In this document: positions 8,258-15,772 of the stretch, piece by piece
How positions within the stretch are numbered: the first letter of the stretch is position 1
Layout of the letters: each line of letters opens with the position of its first letter
Assembly: GCA_910585035.1 (NCBI GenBank)
Contig: CAJUEF010000021.1
Span: 2,730-28,411, forward strand
DNA from: an uncultured Christensenellaceae bacterium
GTDB taxonomy: Bacteria > Bacillota > Clostridia > Christensenellales > MGBC116941
Reading direction: 5' to 3'
Length of the DNA stretch: 25,682 bases
Notes under the pieces: generated by a model
What the model saw: only the letters and a program-made list of their open reading frames with translations
Told to the model about the DNA's origin: nothing
Databases searched by the model: none
Program-made: the position numbers and the translations under genes

Positions 8258-8326
8258 ATATATTATGCAGTTGAAATAATTTTTTCATGTGCGTTTAATA
8301 AAAAGATATTATACATGGATAAGGTT

Positions 8327-8363
8327 GGTATTGCTTTTTATAAACAATAGGAAGAGCAATATC
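8327..8363 (+). other. Hairpin in the antiporter operon leader
   Basis: GGTATTGCT (8327-8335) can pair with AGCAATATC (8355-8363) across a 19-base loop: nine pairs, one of them G-U. It is followed by TCTTTTGTG at 8365-8373, too weak a T tract for an efficient terminator. It lies within the predicted transcribed leader, so it could be a regulatory structure or RNA-stability element. I do not recognise a known riboswitch. Confidence 0.4.
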
Positions 8364-8449
8364 GTCTTTTGTGTATAATTTTAAGTTGGTATGGCTTGCA
8401 AAAATTTATATTACATAAAACATTTTTAATTTTTAAAGGAGGTGCTAAG

Positions 8450-8587
8450 GTGAAGAGATTGGCCAGCTGGATTCTAGCTATTGCTCTTGTAGTTGGAGTG
8501 CTTATGTATGTAAAGGCAGATGTAAATCATGGACACGGTCCGGCGCATGGAGAAACTGAACATAGCGAGGCCGTGGAGGGTCACTAA
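8450..8587 (+). CDS. 45-residue membrane peptide with His-rich tail
   Basis: A GTG at 8450 is preceded at ideal spacing by AAAGGAGG (8435-8442), so this small gene is very likely translated. The 45-residue product has a short basic start (MKR), one hydrophobic helix of about 17 residues (LASWILAIALVVGVLMY), then a hydrophilic tail with six histidines and five glutamates (from 'DVNHGHGPAH' to 'EGH'). The charge pattern predicts either a single-span protein with the tail outside the membrane or a secreted peptide after signal cleavage, though no clean cleavage site is evident. It is first in the transcript of the cation/proton antiporter genes, 108 bases before subunit E. It may be an accessory subunit, a metal-binding peptide or a leader peptide; I do not recognise a family. 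Confidence 0.7.
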   Translation: MKRLASWILAIALVVGVLMYVKADVNHGHGPAHGETEHSEAVEGH

Positions 8588-8695
8588 ATAATACGGGCGT
8601 GTTGGCTGAAAAGCTTTAAAGTTTTGCCCGCAGGCACAGAGAAACAAAAATAGTTAAGCTATTAAAATTTTTATTACTTGAAAAGAGGTGTTAAA

Positions 8696-9154
8696 ATGCC
8701 GGTTTTGTACTTTTTGTTCTTCATAGTTCTTTGCGGAAAGATTACCGTTGAAACAGTGCTTTTTGGCATTGGTATTTCTGCGGTGGTAAGCGCTTTCATT
8801 TACAAGCTCAAGGGAAAAACTTTTAAGGATGAGCTTATTATTTGGAAAAAGATTTGGAAGATAATCGCATACATGTTTATTCTTGTAAACGAGGTTTTCC
8901 TTGCAAACATTGACATGATTGAGGTTGTTCTCCAGTCTAAAATTGAAGTTAAGCCGGTTCTTGTATTCTTTAAAGCTCCTTTGAAGACTACTAAGGGCAG
9001 GGTTGCGCTTGCAAATTCAATCACTCTTACTCCGGGAACAATTACTGCTTCCATGGTGGGTGATTATTATGCGGTACACTGTATTGACGTAGGCTTTTCA
9101 GAAGGACTTGATTCTTCTATTTTTGTGGAAAAAATAACGGAACTCGAGGAGTAG
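8696..9154 (+). CDS. mnhE: Mrp/Mnh antiporter subunit E
   Basis: This 152-residue protein is subunit E of multisubunit Na+/H+ antiporters (also called MrpE, PhaE or MbhA). Two N-terminal hydrophobic segments are followed by the family core: 'EVFLANIDMIEVVL' and the conserved 'ALANSITLTPGTITASMVGDYYAVHCIDV', with 'NSITLTPGT' as the strongest family mark. It sits in the membrane as an accessory subunit of the complex. The start is ATG 8696, served by AGAGGTG at 8684-8690; a TTG at 8678 lies before that site and is unlikely. It opens the uninterrupted antiporter gene run, with subunit F six bases downstream. The 108-base gap before it contains a possible weak hairpin (CGGGC at 8594-8598 with GCCCG at 8626-8630). 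Confidence 0.93.
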   Translation: MPVLYFLFFIVLCGKITVETVLFGIGISAVVSAFIYKLKGKTFKDELIIWKKIWKIIAYMFILVNEVFLANIDMIEVVLQSKIEVKPVLVFFKAPLKTTKGRVALANSITLTPGTITASMVGDYYAVHCIDVGFSEGLDSSIFVEKITELEE

Positions 9155-9160
9155 GATAAA

Positions 9161-9502
9161 ATGGACATTCAAAGTATTCAGCAAATGGTTTTGCTTGCAG
9201 CTATGATAGCTGTGGCAATCATGATGATCTTGACTCTGATTATATCAATTTTAGGTCCCAGATATACTGACAGACTTGTTGCCGTTAGCGTTATCAACAC
9301 AGAAGTAAACGGCATGATGTGTATGCTTGTTGTGTATTTCGCAAAGGGATACATAATTGATATTGCTCTTGTTTATGGTATGATAGGCTTTCTTGCAATT
9401 GTAATTCTGGCTAAGCTTAAACTAAAACAATATCTTGAAGAGCACAAGACAACAATTAATGAACAATTTAAGGCGGTGAGCAGTGACGATGGAGATAATT
9501 AG
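9161..9502 (+). CDS. mnhF: Mrp/Mnh antiporter subunit F
   Basis: This 113-residue protein has three predicted membrane helices and the family core 'GPRYTDRLVAVSVINTEV', matching the 'GPxxxDRLVA' signature of subunit F (MrpF, MbhB). It is a small integral membrane component of the cation/proton antiporter; its individual role in the complex is not well defined even in studied species. The C-terminal tail of about 25 residues is charged and lies in the cytoplasm if the usual topology applies. The gene begins six bases after subunit E and overlaps subunit G by about 20 bases, typical of a co-translated operon. Confidence 0.92.
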   Translation: MDIQSIQQMVLLAAMIAVAIMMILTLIISILGPRYTDRLVAVSVINTEVNGMMCMLVVYFAKGYIIDIALVYGMIGFLAIVILAKLKLKQYLEEHKTTINEQFKAVSSDDGDN

Positions 9503-9818
9503 ACTTATTATTGCGACCATACTTATTCTAAGCGGCGTATTTATTCTCGGCATTGCAACTGTGGGTCTTTATAGATTTAAGTATGTTTTAAACCGTATTC
9601 ATGTTGCTGCAAAATGTGATACACTGGCAACATTATTGATTTTGGCAGGACTTATTGTTATGGAGGGTCTAACATTTACTTCCATAAAACTGTTTTTGCT
9701 TATAGTATTTATGTGGCTGACAGGTCCTGTAGCCGTTCACTTGATTGGACAAACTGAGATTTTGACCAATCCGGATTTGGAAAAAGAGTGCGAGGTGGAA
9801 AAGAATGACATGTATTAA
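9483..9818 (+). CDS. mnhG: Mrp/Mnh antiporter subunit G
   Basis: A 111-residue protein with three hydrophobic helices and the subunit G core 'GLYRFKYVLNRIHVAAKCDTLATLLILAG', corresponding to the family's 'GxxRxxDxxxRxHAxxkxxTLG' pattern. Its C-terminal helix 'LFLLIVFMWLTGPVAVHLIG' matches the family's 'TxPvaaHxi' region. The start could be GTG 9483, which has AAGGCGG six bases upstream, or ATG 9489, two codons later; the former fits the ribosome binding site better. It overlaps subunit F upstream and the MbhD-like gene downstream by 14 bases. It is an accessory membrane subunit of the antiporter. Confidence 0.92.
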   Translation: MTMEIIRLIIATILILSGVFILGIATVGLYRFKYVLNRIHVAAKCDTLATLLILAGLIVMEGLTFTSIKLFLLIVFMWLTGPVAVHLIGQTEILTNPDLEKECEVEKNDMY

Positions 9819-10074
9819 TATTTATTTAGAGGTTGCGCTGCTTGCTTTTTTAGTTATATGTGCAATTTCTGTTGTGTTCTGTAGAAACCTTGAAACTGCA
9901 ATAATTATATTTATGTCTTTCAGCTTGATTTTATCTGTACTTTGGCTGGTGCTTCAAGCGCCCGACCTTGCAATTACAGAGGCAGCGGTTGGCGCCGGTG
10001 TAGACACAATAGTGTTCTTCCTGACGCTTAGATTGGTTAAGAAGCTAAAGGAGGACACTGACGATGAAGCGTAG
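9805..10074 (+). CDS. MbhD-like / MrpA C-terminal-type subunit (DUF4040)
   Basis: This 89-residue, three-helix membrane protein carries 'LQAPDLAITEAAVGAGVDTIVFFLTLRL', the hallmark of the segment that lies near the C-terminus of the large subunit MrpA and forms the separate subunit MbhD in archaeal membrane-bound hydrogenases and relatives of NuoJ in complex I. The Glu in 'ITEAAVGAG' is a conserved membrane-embedded acid of the family, thought to take part in ion translocation. Here it is encoded alone, so the MrpA module is split as in the Mbh system. GAGGTGG lies before ATG 9805. It overlaps the next gene by 11 bases. Confidence 0.88.
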   Translation: MTCINIYLEVALLAFLVICAISVVFCRNLETAIIIFMSFSLILSVLWLVLQAPDLAITEAAVGAGVDTIVFFLTLRLVKKLKEDTDDEA

Positions 10075-10414
10075 TATTGCAAAGTTTAGAATGTTCTCTT
10101 TTAAAAGAAACCTGTTTAATATTTGCTCAGTTATTATAGCTATTTTATTTACAGGCTGTCTTTTGTATTCGGTAGCTTTTATGCCAAAGTTTGGCGATCC
10201 AAACGGCCCTGCCAGCAACGAGGTTTCTGTAAGATATGTAGAAAAGGGTACTGAAGAAACAGGTGTTATAAACTCTATTGCAGGTATGATTTTGGTATAC
10301 AGAGGTTTTGATACCTTTGGCGAAGCAACTATACTGTTTGTTGCAGTTGAAGGTGTTGTTTCCATGATGAGAAAGAAATATAATCCTGAGGATGAGGAGG
10401 AACAGCAGGCATGA
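10064..10414 (+). CDS. MbhE-like / MrpA C-terminal-type subunit
   Basis: This 116-residue protein has one helix near the N-terminus (about residues 18-38), an extracytoplasmic loop, and a second helix with the sequence 'INSIAGMILVYRGFDTFGEATILFVA'. The 'RGFDTxGE' motif is the signature of the extreme C-terminal part of MrpA and of the separate MbhE subunit; its Glu and Asp are conserved. In Mrp and Mbh structures this piece packs against the B, C and D subunits near the proposed sodium path. The short acidic tail ('PEDEEEQQ') follows. It overlaps both neighbours by a few bases, with ATGA at the junction to subunit B. Confidence 0.87.
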   Translation: MKRSIAKFRMFSFKRNLFNICSVIIAILFTGCLLYSVAFMPKFGDPNGPASNEVSVRYVEKGTEETGVINSIAGMILVYRGFDTFGEATILFVAVEGVVSMMRKKYNPEDEEEQQA

Positions 10415-10839
10415 AAAATTTAGAAAATGACGATATTTTAAAAACCATTGCTATAATGGTTGTTCCTTTCATTATAGTATTTGGTATTTATGTTATTCTT
10501 AACGGACATATTTCACCAGGTGGTGGTTTCTCAGGAGGAACAATTATAGCCGCAGGCTTCATTTTATGGCATGCAGCTTTTGGTTTTGACGGTTTGCGTA
10601 AATATTTTAATTTCAAGAAGCTGGGATATATAAACACTATTGCGCTGCTTGTTATTGCTGCAGTAAACATTCCAAATTTTATTATGGGTTCAATGGGTTA
10701 TAAATCCATATTCCCTCTGCTTACTCCTGGCAACATTATAAGTGCAACCACTGTTTTGCTTCTTGACATTGCTGTTGGTATTAAGGTTGCGTGTACTATG
10801 TATGAGTTATACGCTATCTTTACCGAAGGAGAGGTGTAA
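10411..10839 (+). CDS. mnhB: Mrp/Mnh antiporter subunit B
   Basis: This 142-residue protein is the MnhB/MrpB subunit (MbhF), recognisable from 'GIYVILNGHISPGGGFSGGTIIAAGFIL', the highly conserved 'G-H-xx-PGGGFxGG' motif of the family. Four hydrophobic helices are visible. It is an integral membrane subunit required for antiport in characterised Mrp systems. The start overlaps the preceding stop by four bases (ATGA), and subunit C begins at the next base after its stop, so translation of E through D appears coupled. Confidence 0.93.
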   Translation: MKNLENDDILKTIAIMVVPFIIVFGIYVILNGHISPGGGFSGGTIIAAGFILWHAAFGFDGLRKYFNFKKLGYINTIALLVIAAVNIPNFIMGSMGYKSIFPLLTPGNIISATTVLLLDIAVGIKVACTMYELYAIFTEGEV

Positions 10840-11238
10840 ATGGGTAATTTATTTGCAAATTATTATGACGTTGCAGCTATTATTATCTTTGGAATCGGAG
10901 TATGCCTCCTGTTATTAAATCAGAACATGATAAAAAAGCTTCTTGGCTTTGACCTCATGGACGCTGCAACCTTTATATTTTTAACATCCAAGGGTTTTAT
11001 CGGCGGCGGAAACAGATTTGCCCCGATTATTGAAAATGGTATAACCTCGTTCAGCTACTATTCCAGCCCAATTCCTACCGGTCTTGTACTTACCGGTATT
11101 GTTGTTGGTGTTTCAGGAACTGCGTTTGCTCTGGCTCTTATCTATAGGCTGTACAGAGAATATCATACCCTTAATTTAGATGAAATTATGAAACGTATTA
11201 AAATTGAAGAAAGGGGAATGAAGATAGATGCAGACTGA
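10840..11238 (+). CDS. mnhC: Mrp/Mnh antiporter subunit C (NuoK-like)
   Basis: This 132-residue subunit is homologous to NuoK of complex I and to MbhG. Three membrane helices are visible: 'AAIIIFGIGVCLLLL' in the first, the 'LGFDLMDAATFIFLTS' region in the second, and 'PIPTGLVLTGIVVGVSGTAFALALIYRLY' in the third, matching the family's 'ALVLTAIVIG' block. A long, charged C-terminal tail follows the third helix, longer than in minimal NuoK proteins. In related complexes this subunit supports the ion-translocation path between the antiporter subunit and the rest of the membrane arm. It follows subunit B without a gap and overlaps the next gene by 11 bases. Confidence 0.92.
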   Translation: MGNLFANYYDVAAIIIFGIGVCLLLLNQNMIKKLLGFDLMDAATFIFLTSKGFIGGGNRFAPIIENGITSFSYYSSPIPTGLVLTGIVVGVSGTAFALALIYRLYREYHTLNLDEIMKRIKIEERGMKIDAD

Positions 11239-12724
11239 TTTTTTAAGACAAGTTCCTCTTCTTAGCATAGCGTCACCTATGGTTTTGTCTATGGTATATC
11301 CTGTTATACATGACCGTAAGGTGTGCAGACGAGCATCTCTTGTGCTGTTTGCTGTTATTGCTGCTTTAAACGCAATGCTTATTGGTTATTTGATGCAGCT
11401 TCCGGCCGGATACTTCACGTATTCTGCAGGTTACTTCCCAGCTCCTTGGGGTAATGAGCTGCGCGCCGGTCTTTTAGAGGCGGTTTTGGCTCTTGGTTTT
11501 ACATTAACAATGCTCTTTTCAATTTGGGGCGATTACCATAATACTTTTGAGCTTTTACCTAAAAAGAAAAATTATATACATTATATAATGCTGAATTTCC
11601 TTTTGGCTTCTGTAGTTGCACTAGTATACACAAACGACTTGTTTACAGCCTATGTATTCATCGAAATTAATACAATTACAGCGTGTGGAATTATGATTCC
11701 AAAGCACAATGGAAAGAGCCTTGCTTCCTGTATGAAATATCTAGTAATGAGCATGGTTGGTTCTGGCTTGTTCCTGCTTTCCATCTGCTATATTTACGGT
11801 ATTACAGGTCAGCTTCTTATGGTTCCTGCAGGTGAAGCTATTGCAACACTTATTGCAACAGGACAATATACGGTTCCGCTTATTACTTCATTTGCAATAA
11901 TGGGTGTTGCAATTGCCATTAAAGCCGGATTGTTCCCATTCCATGCTTGGTTCCCTGATGCTTATAACAATGCTCCCCACAGTTCTTCTGCATTGCTTTC
12001 AGGTATTGTTTCCAAAGCATATATATTTGTATTTATTAAAATAGTATTTAGGGTGTTTGGAACAGAGACTTTAACTTCGTTTAATCTTCAGCCTTTCTAT
12101 TACACTCTTGGCTGTATTGCAATGCTTATTGGTTCTGTATTTGCATTTATGCAGGATGATATAAAGAAGATGGTATCATTTTCATCTGTCGCACAGATTG
12201 GTTACATCTTCATGGGATTTGGTATTAACACAAAACTTGGATATGCAGCTGCTTGCTTCCATATGCTTTTTCACGCATTTACAAAGGCAATGCTCTTCGT
12301 ATCTACAGGAAATTTGGTTACAAAAGCCGGAAAATCCAAAATCAGCGATATGAGAGGTATGGGATATAAATGTCCGGTATCTGCTGTTGCTTTTTGGGTA
12401 GGCGGTCTTTCCATGATTGGTATTCCGCTGTTCATGGGCTTTATATCCAAGCTGAACTTTGCGACGGCTGCTTTTACCTCAGGACACATTATTGTGCTTT
12501 TAATCCTGGGTCTTTCAACATGCCTGAACGTGCTTTACTTTATTCCTCCTATGACTATTCTTTACAGTAAAAGAGGTCTTACAAAAGAGGAGACAGCAAG
12601 AGAGCGCGAAAGCATTAACACCAGTCTGCCGCTTATTGGATTTATTGCAGTAAATATTATTCTTGGAATATTCCAAAGCCCAGTTATGAATATGATTATG
12701 ACCGGCTTAAATACTCTTGGATAA
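11228..12724 (+). CDS. mnhD: Mrp/Mnh antiporter subunit D (first antiporter-like subunit)
   Basis: A 498-residue, about 14-helix protein of the NuoL/M/N and MrpA/D superfamily, the proton-translocating type of subunit. The residues taken as essential in this family are present: Glu146 in 'YVFIEINTITACGIM' (helix 5) and Lys232 in 'IAIKAGLFPFHAWFPDAY' (helix 7), plus 'SGIVSKAYIF' on helix 8, His residues in 'CFHMLFHAFTKAML', and Lys in 'GIPLFMGFISKLNFA' (helix 12). The position after subunit C is that of MrpD and MbhH. It is followed by a second gene of the same family after 31 bases with its own ribosome binding site (TTGAGGGA). Confidence 0.92.
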   Translation: MQTDFLRQVPLLSIASPMVLSMVYPVIHDRKVCRRASLVLFAVIAALNAMLIGYLMQLPAGYFTYSAGYFPAPWGNELRAGLLEAVLALGFTLTMLFSIWGDYHNTFELLPKKKNYIHYIMLNFLLASVVALVYTNDLFTAYVFIEINTITACGIMIPKHNGKSLASCMKYLVMSMVGSGLFLLSICYIYGITGQLLMVPAGEAIATLIATGQYTVPLITSFAIMGVAIAIKAGLFPFHAWFPDAYNNAPHSSSALLSGIVSKAYIFVFIKIVFRVFGTETLTSFNLQPFYYTLGCIAMLIGSVFAFMQDDIKKMVSFSSVAQIGYIFMGFGINTKLGYAAACFHMLFHAFTKAMLFVSTGNLVTKAGKSKISDMRGMGYKCPVSAVAFWVGGLSMIGIPLFMGFISKLNFATAAFTSGHIIVLLILGLSTCLNVLYFIPPMTILYSKRGLTKEETARERESINTSLPLIGFIAVNIILGIFQSPVMNMIMTGLNTLG

Positions 12725-12755
12725 TACGTAGTAGAGATGAATTGAGGGATTTAAT

Positions 12756-14249
12756 ATGAATTATTTACCTTTAACAATACTTGCTATCCTGTTTTTGGAT
12801 GCATTTATTATTAAACTAATAAATAAAAAAGATATGGCTAAGCTTCTGTCCCTTGTCGGTCTTGCTATATCTTCAGTATTATCTGTTATAATGCTGGCAC
12901 ATGTTTATAAAACAGGGGCGCCTATTGAGCTTAGAATGCTGCAAATTGCTCAGCCTATAAACATTGTTGTAAGCGTGGGAATTATTGAAGCGCTTATTGT
13001 AACCATGTTTTGTATCGTGGGAATGCTGATAGTATGGTCTTCGTTCTCTATGATAGAATATGAGGTTGAAGCAAGAAAGCTGCCGTTACATTATTCCATG
13101 GCAACGCTTCTCGTTGGTTCAATTATCGGCGTAATTATATTTGGAAACTTAATTAACACATATGTATTCATGGAGCTTAGCACCTTTGTTGCTGCAGCGG
13201 CTATCATGATTAAAAATGAAAAAGAAAGTCATCATGCGGGAGTTAGATATATTACCCTTTCAATTATGGGTTCTGCATTTGTGCTCATGGGAATGGTAAT
13301 TATCTATTCTATGACAGGCAGTTATGAAGTATCTGTTATAAGGCAGAACCTTCCGGCGGCATTTGCGGCTGACCCTAGTTCATTGCTTTACGCCATGATA
13401 TTTATAACTGTCGGCGGTGCGTTTAAATCTGCGTTGTTCCCATTCCATATATGGTCTCCTAACGCTTATACCTATGCACCTGCGCCGGTTTCAGCAATGC
13501 TTTCAGGACTTGTTTCAAAGCCATATATTATTTTCTACCTTAACACATGCTATAAGATGATTGGTTCTGAAATTATGCATCAGTATCCAATGATATATAT
13601 TTTAAAAGCTATTATGCTTATGGGTGTGCTTGGTATGATTTTAGGCTCGCTGCTTGCTATTATACAGGTAGATATAAAGAGAATGACGGCATATTCTTCA
13701 GTTGCACAGATAGGTTATATCTTCATGGGCATTGGTCTTGGCAGTCCTCTGGGTCTTGTTGCGGCGGTTTACCATGTAATATCACACATACTCACAAAAT
13801 CTATGCTGTTCCTTATCACCGGGCTTACCGGACACAGGGCAGGGAACAGAAAAATTAATAACCTTTATGGTATTGGAATAGAAATGCCGGTTACCATGGC
13901 CCTTTACACCGTAGGCGCCATGTCCATGATTGGTATTCCATTATTTATGGGCTTTGTAAGTAAATTCAACTTTGCTCTTGGAATTATAGAATCAAACAAC
14001 TGGTGGGTAATGATTATATTGGTAATCTCCGGTCTTTTGAACATTATTTACTATTTACCAATATCCCTGCGCGGTTACTTCGGTAAAATTGCTCAGGATA
14101 AGCTGGATAACGGACTTGCTTTTAAATATGAAAGAAAGTTCACGGAAACATTGCCTATATTAATTTTAGGCGTTGCTGTTGTTGCACTTGGTATTTTCAG
14201 CTCGGGACTTCTTGGAATTATTACTAAGGGCGTTTCCGCATTGTTTTAG
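12756..14249 (+). CDS. Second NuoL/M/N-type antiporter subunit
   Basis: This 497-residue protein belongs to the same superfamily as the preceding gene, and the two look like diverged duplicates: same length, same motif spacing, and matching phrases such as 'SSVAQIGYIFMG' and 'MSMIGIPLFMGF'. Glu140 in 'YVFMELSTFVAAAA' and Lys224 in 'GGAFKSALFPFHIWSPNAY' are conserved, as are the helix-8 'SGLVSKPYII' and helix-12 'GFVSKFNFALG' lysines. It therefore appears competent for proton transfer rather than decayed. It is in the same operon 31 bases after the first copy. A standard Mrp complex has one D-type subunit, so an extra copy is notable. Confidence 0.9.
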   Translation: MNYLPLTILAILFLDAFIIKLINKKDMAKLLSLVGLAISSVLSVIMLAHVYKTGAPIELRMLQIAQPINIVVSVGIIEALIVTMFCIVGMLIVWSSFSMIEYEVEARKLPLHYSMATLLVGSIIGVIIFGNLINTYVFMELSTFVAAAAIMIKNEKESHHAGVRYITLSIMGSAFVLMGMVIIYSMTGSYEVSVIRQNLPAAFAADPSSLLYAMIFITVGGAFKSALFPFHIWSPNAYTYAPAPVSAMLSGLVSKPYIIFYLNTCYKMIGSEIMHQYPMIYILKAIMLMGVLGMILGSLLAIIQVDIKRMTAYSSVAQIGYIFMGIGLGSPLGLVAAVYHVISHILTKSMLFLITGLTGHRAGNRKINNLYGIGIEMPVTMALYTVGAMSMIGIPLFMGFVSKFNFALGIIESNNWWVMIILVISGLLNIIYYLPISLRGYFGKIAQDKLDNGLAFKYERKFTETLPILILGVAVVALGIFSSGLLGIITKGVSALF

Positions 14250-14288
14250 CACAGGCGGATGAAGAAAGAATAGAAAGGGGAAAATAAA

Positions 14289-15758
14289 TTGAATAATTAT
14301 TTATTGATTTTGCCTATACTATTTCCCATGATTACCGGTGCTTTTCTTGCAATGTTTAAGCAAAAGGGAAGGAATTTAGACTACACTGTTCTTGCAATTT
14401 CCGTTACAACCTTTGTTTTGACACTGCTTGCTGTATACAGCGGTGAGCCTGGGGTTGACCTTATTTATGTTACAGATTTGCTGTGCATGAAATTAAGGGT
14501 TGACGACGTAGGCAGATTATTTGCCATACTTACCTCTTTTATGTGGGTAATGGCAATAATGTTTTCATTTGAATACATGGACCATGAGGGACATAAGACA
14601 AGATTTTATTCATTTATGCTGCTTTGTCTTGGCGTTTCTGTTGGTCTTCCGCTTTCAGGAAACATATTCACAATGTATATGTTCTATGAAATGCTTACTG
14701 TATTAAGTATGCCTCTCGTTATACATTCCTACTCTAAGGAAGCTATTAACGCAGGTAAGAGATATTTGATGTTCTCATTCTTTGGTGCATCACTTGTTCT
14801 CACAGGATTTTTGTTCTTAAACTACTTTGGCACAACTCTCGACTTTACAGCCGGTGGTGTGCTGGATATGGTGAAGGTAAGCCAGAACCCAACACTTGTA
14901 CTTGTACTCTTTGTACTGATGTTTATTGGCTTTAGTGTTAAAGCCGGTATGTTCCCGTTGCATGCATGGTTGCCTACAGCCCATCCTATTGCTCCGGCGC
15001 CTGCTTCTGCATTGCTGTCCGGTGTTATTACAAAGGCCGGTGTTGTGGCAATTATAAGGGTTACATTCTATCTCTTTGGGGCAGAATTTATTTCTGGAAC
15101 ATGGGCCCATACAGGATTGCTTGTGCTTACTCTTGTATCCGTATTCCTTGGCTCAATGCTTGCATATAAAGAGCAGCACTTTAAAAGAAGGCTTGCATAT
15201 TCATCTGTCAGCCAGTTATCATACATTTTGTTTGGTATAATAATTTTAAGCACAAATGGGCTTACAGGCGCTCTTATGCACGTAATTGCTCACTCTGCAA
15301 TAAAGGTTACACTGTTCTTTGTTGCCGGTGTTATGATTTTTAAAGCTGAAATCCATCATGTTGATGAGGTTACAGGTCTTGGAAAGAGCATGCCTATTAC
15401 CATGTGGTGTTATTCACTGGTATCCTTAGGTCTTATAGGTATTCCTCCTACCACAGGTTATGTAAGTAAATGGTTCCTTGCACAGGGCTCCCTTGGTCTT
15501 GCCAATCAGATAATTGCTTACGGCGGCGCTATAGTGTTGCTTATTTCCGCATTGCTTACTGCCGGATACCTCATTCCGATTTTCACAGAAGCTTTCTTCC
15601 CTGGAAAAGACTTTGATTATTCGTCTGTGAAAAAGCTGGAGCCGGGCATGACAACACTTATACCAATGCTTGTTCTTACAGCGATTACTGTTTTAGTTGG
15701 TATGTTCCCAGGTCCTGTACTTGGATTTATTTCAAATGTTACTAAGATATTGTTTTAA
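14289..15758 (+). CDS. Third NuoL/M/N-type antiporter subunit
   Basis: A 489-residue member of the proton-translocating antiporter subunit superfamily. Conserved residues: Glu134 in 'YMFYEMLTVLSMP', Lys218 in 'GFSVKAGMFPLHAWLPTAH', the 'PAPASALLSGVITKAGV' motif, two His in 'LMHVIAHSAIKVTLFF', and Lys in 'GIPPTTGYVSKWFLAQG'. In motif wording ('FPLHAWLPTAHPIAPAPASALLSG') it is closer to NuoL/NuoM-like proteins and hydrogenase subunits than the previous two. The start is TTG 14289 with AAAGGGGA upstream; no ATG lies in a better place. The gene follows the second copy after 39 bases and precedes the fourth by 14 bases. Confidence 0.9.
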   Translation: MNNYLLILPILFPMITGAFLAMFKQKGRNLDYTVLAISVTTFVLTLLAVYSGEPGVDLIYVTDLLCMKLRVDDVGRLFAILTSFMWVMAIMFSFEYMDHEGHKTRFYSFMLLCLGVSVGLPLSGNIFTMYMFYEMLTVLSMPLVIHSYSKEAINAGKRYLMFSFFGASLVLTGFLFLNYFGTTLDFTAGGVLDMVKVSQNPTLVLVLFVLMFIGFSVKAGMFPLHAWLPTAHPIAPAPASALLSGVITKAGVVAIIRVTFYLFGAEFISGTWAHTGLLVLTLVSVFLGSMLAYKEQHFKRRLAYSSVSQLSYILFGIIILSTNGLTGALMHVIAHSAIKVTLFFVAGVMIFKAEIHHVDEVTGLGKSMPITMWCYSLVSLGLIGIPPTTGYVSKWFLAQGSLGLANQIIAYGGAIVLLISALLTAGYLIPIFTEAFFPGKDFDYSSVKKLEPGMTTLIPMLVLTAITVLVGMFPGPVLGFISNVTKILF

Positions 15759-15772
15759 GGAGGTGATTTAAC

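Noticed and set aside
8343..8360. Possible TRAP target (UAG and GAG triplets) in the antiporter leader
   Set aside because: Only two or three triplets occur here; TRAP needs many regularly spaced repeats. The murB ribosome binding region (811-820) has similarly few and was also dismissed.
8369..8449. In-frame extension of the His-rich peptide back to 8369
   Set aside because: It would place the excellent AAAGGAGG site inside the gene, and the extension overlaps the leader hairpin region. GTG 8450 is a much better start.
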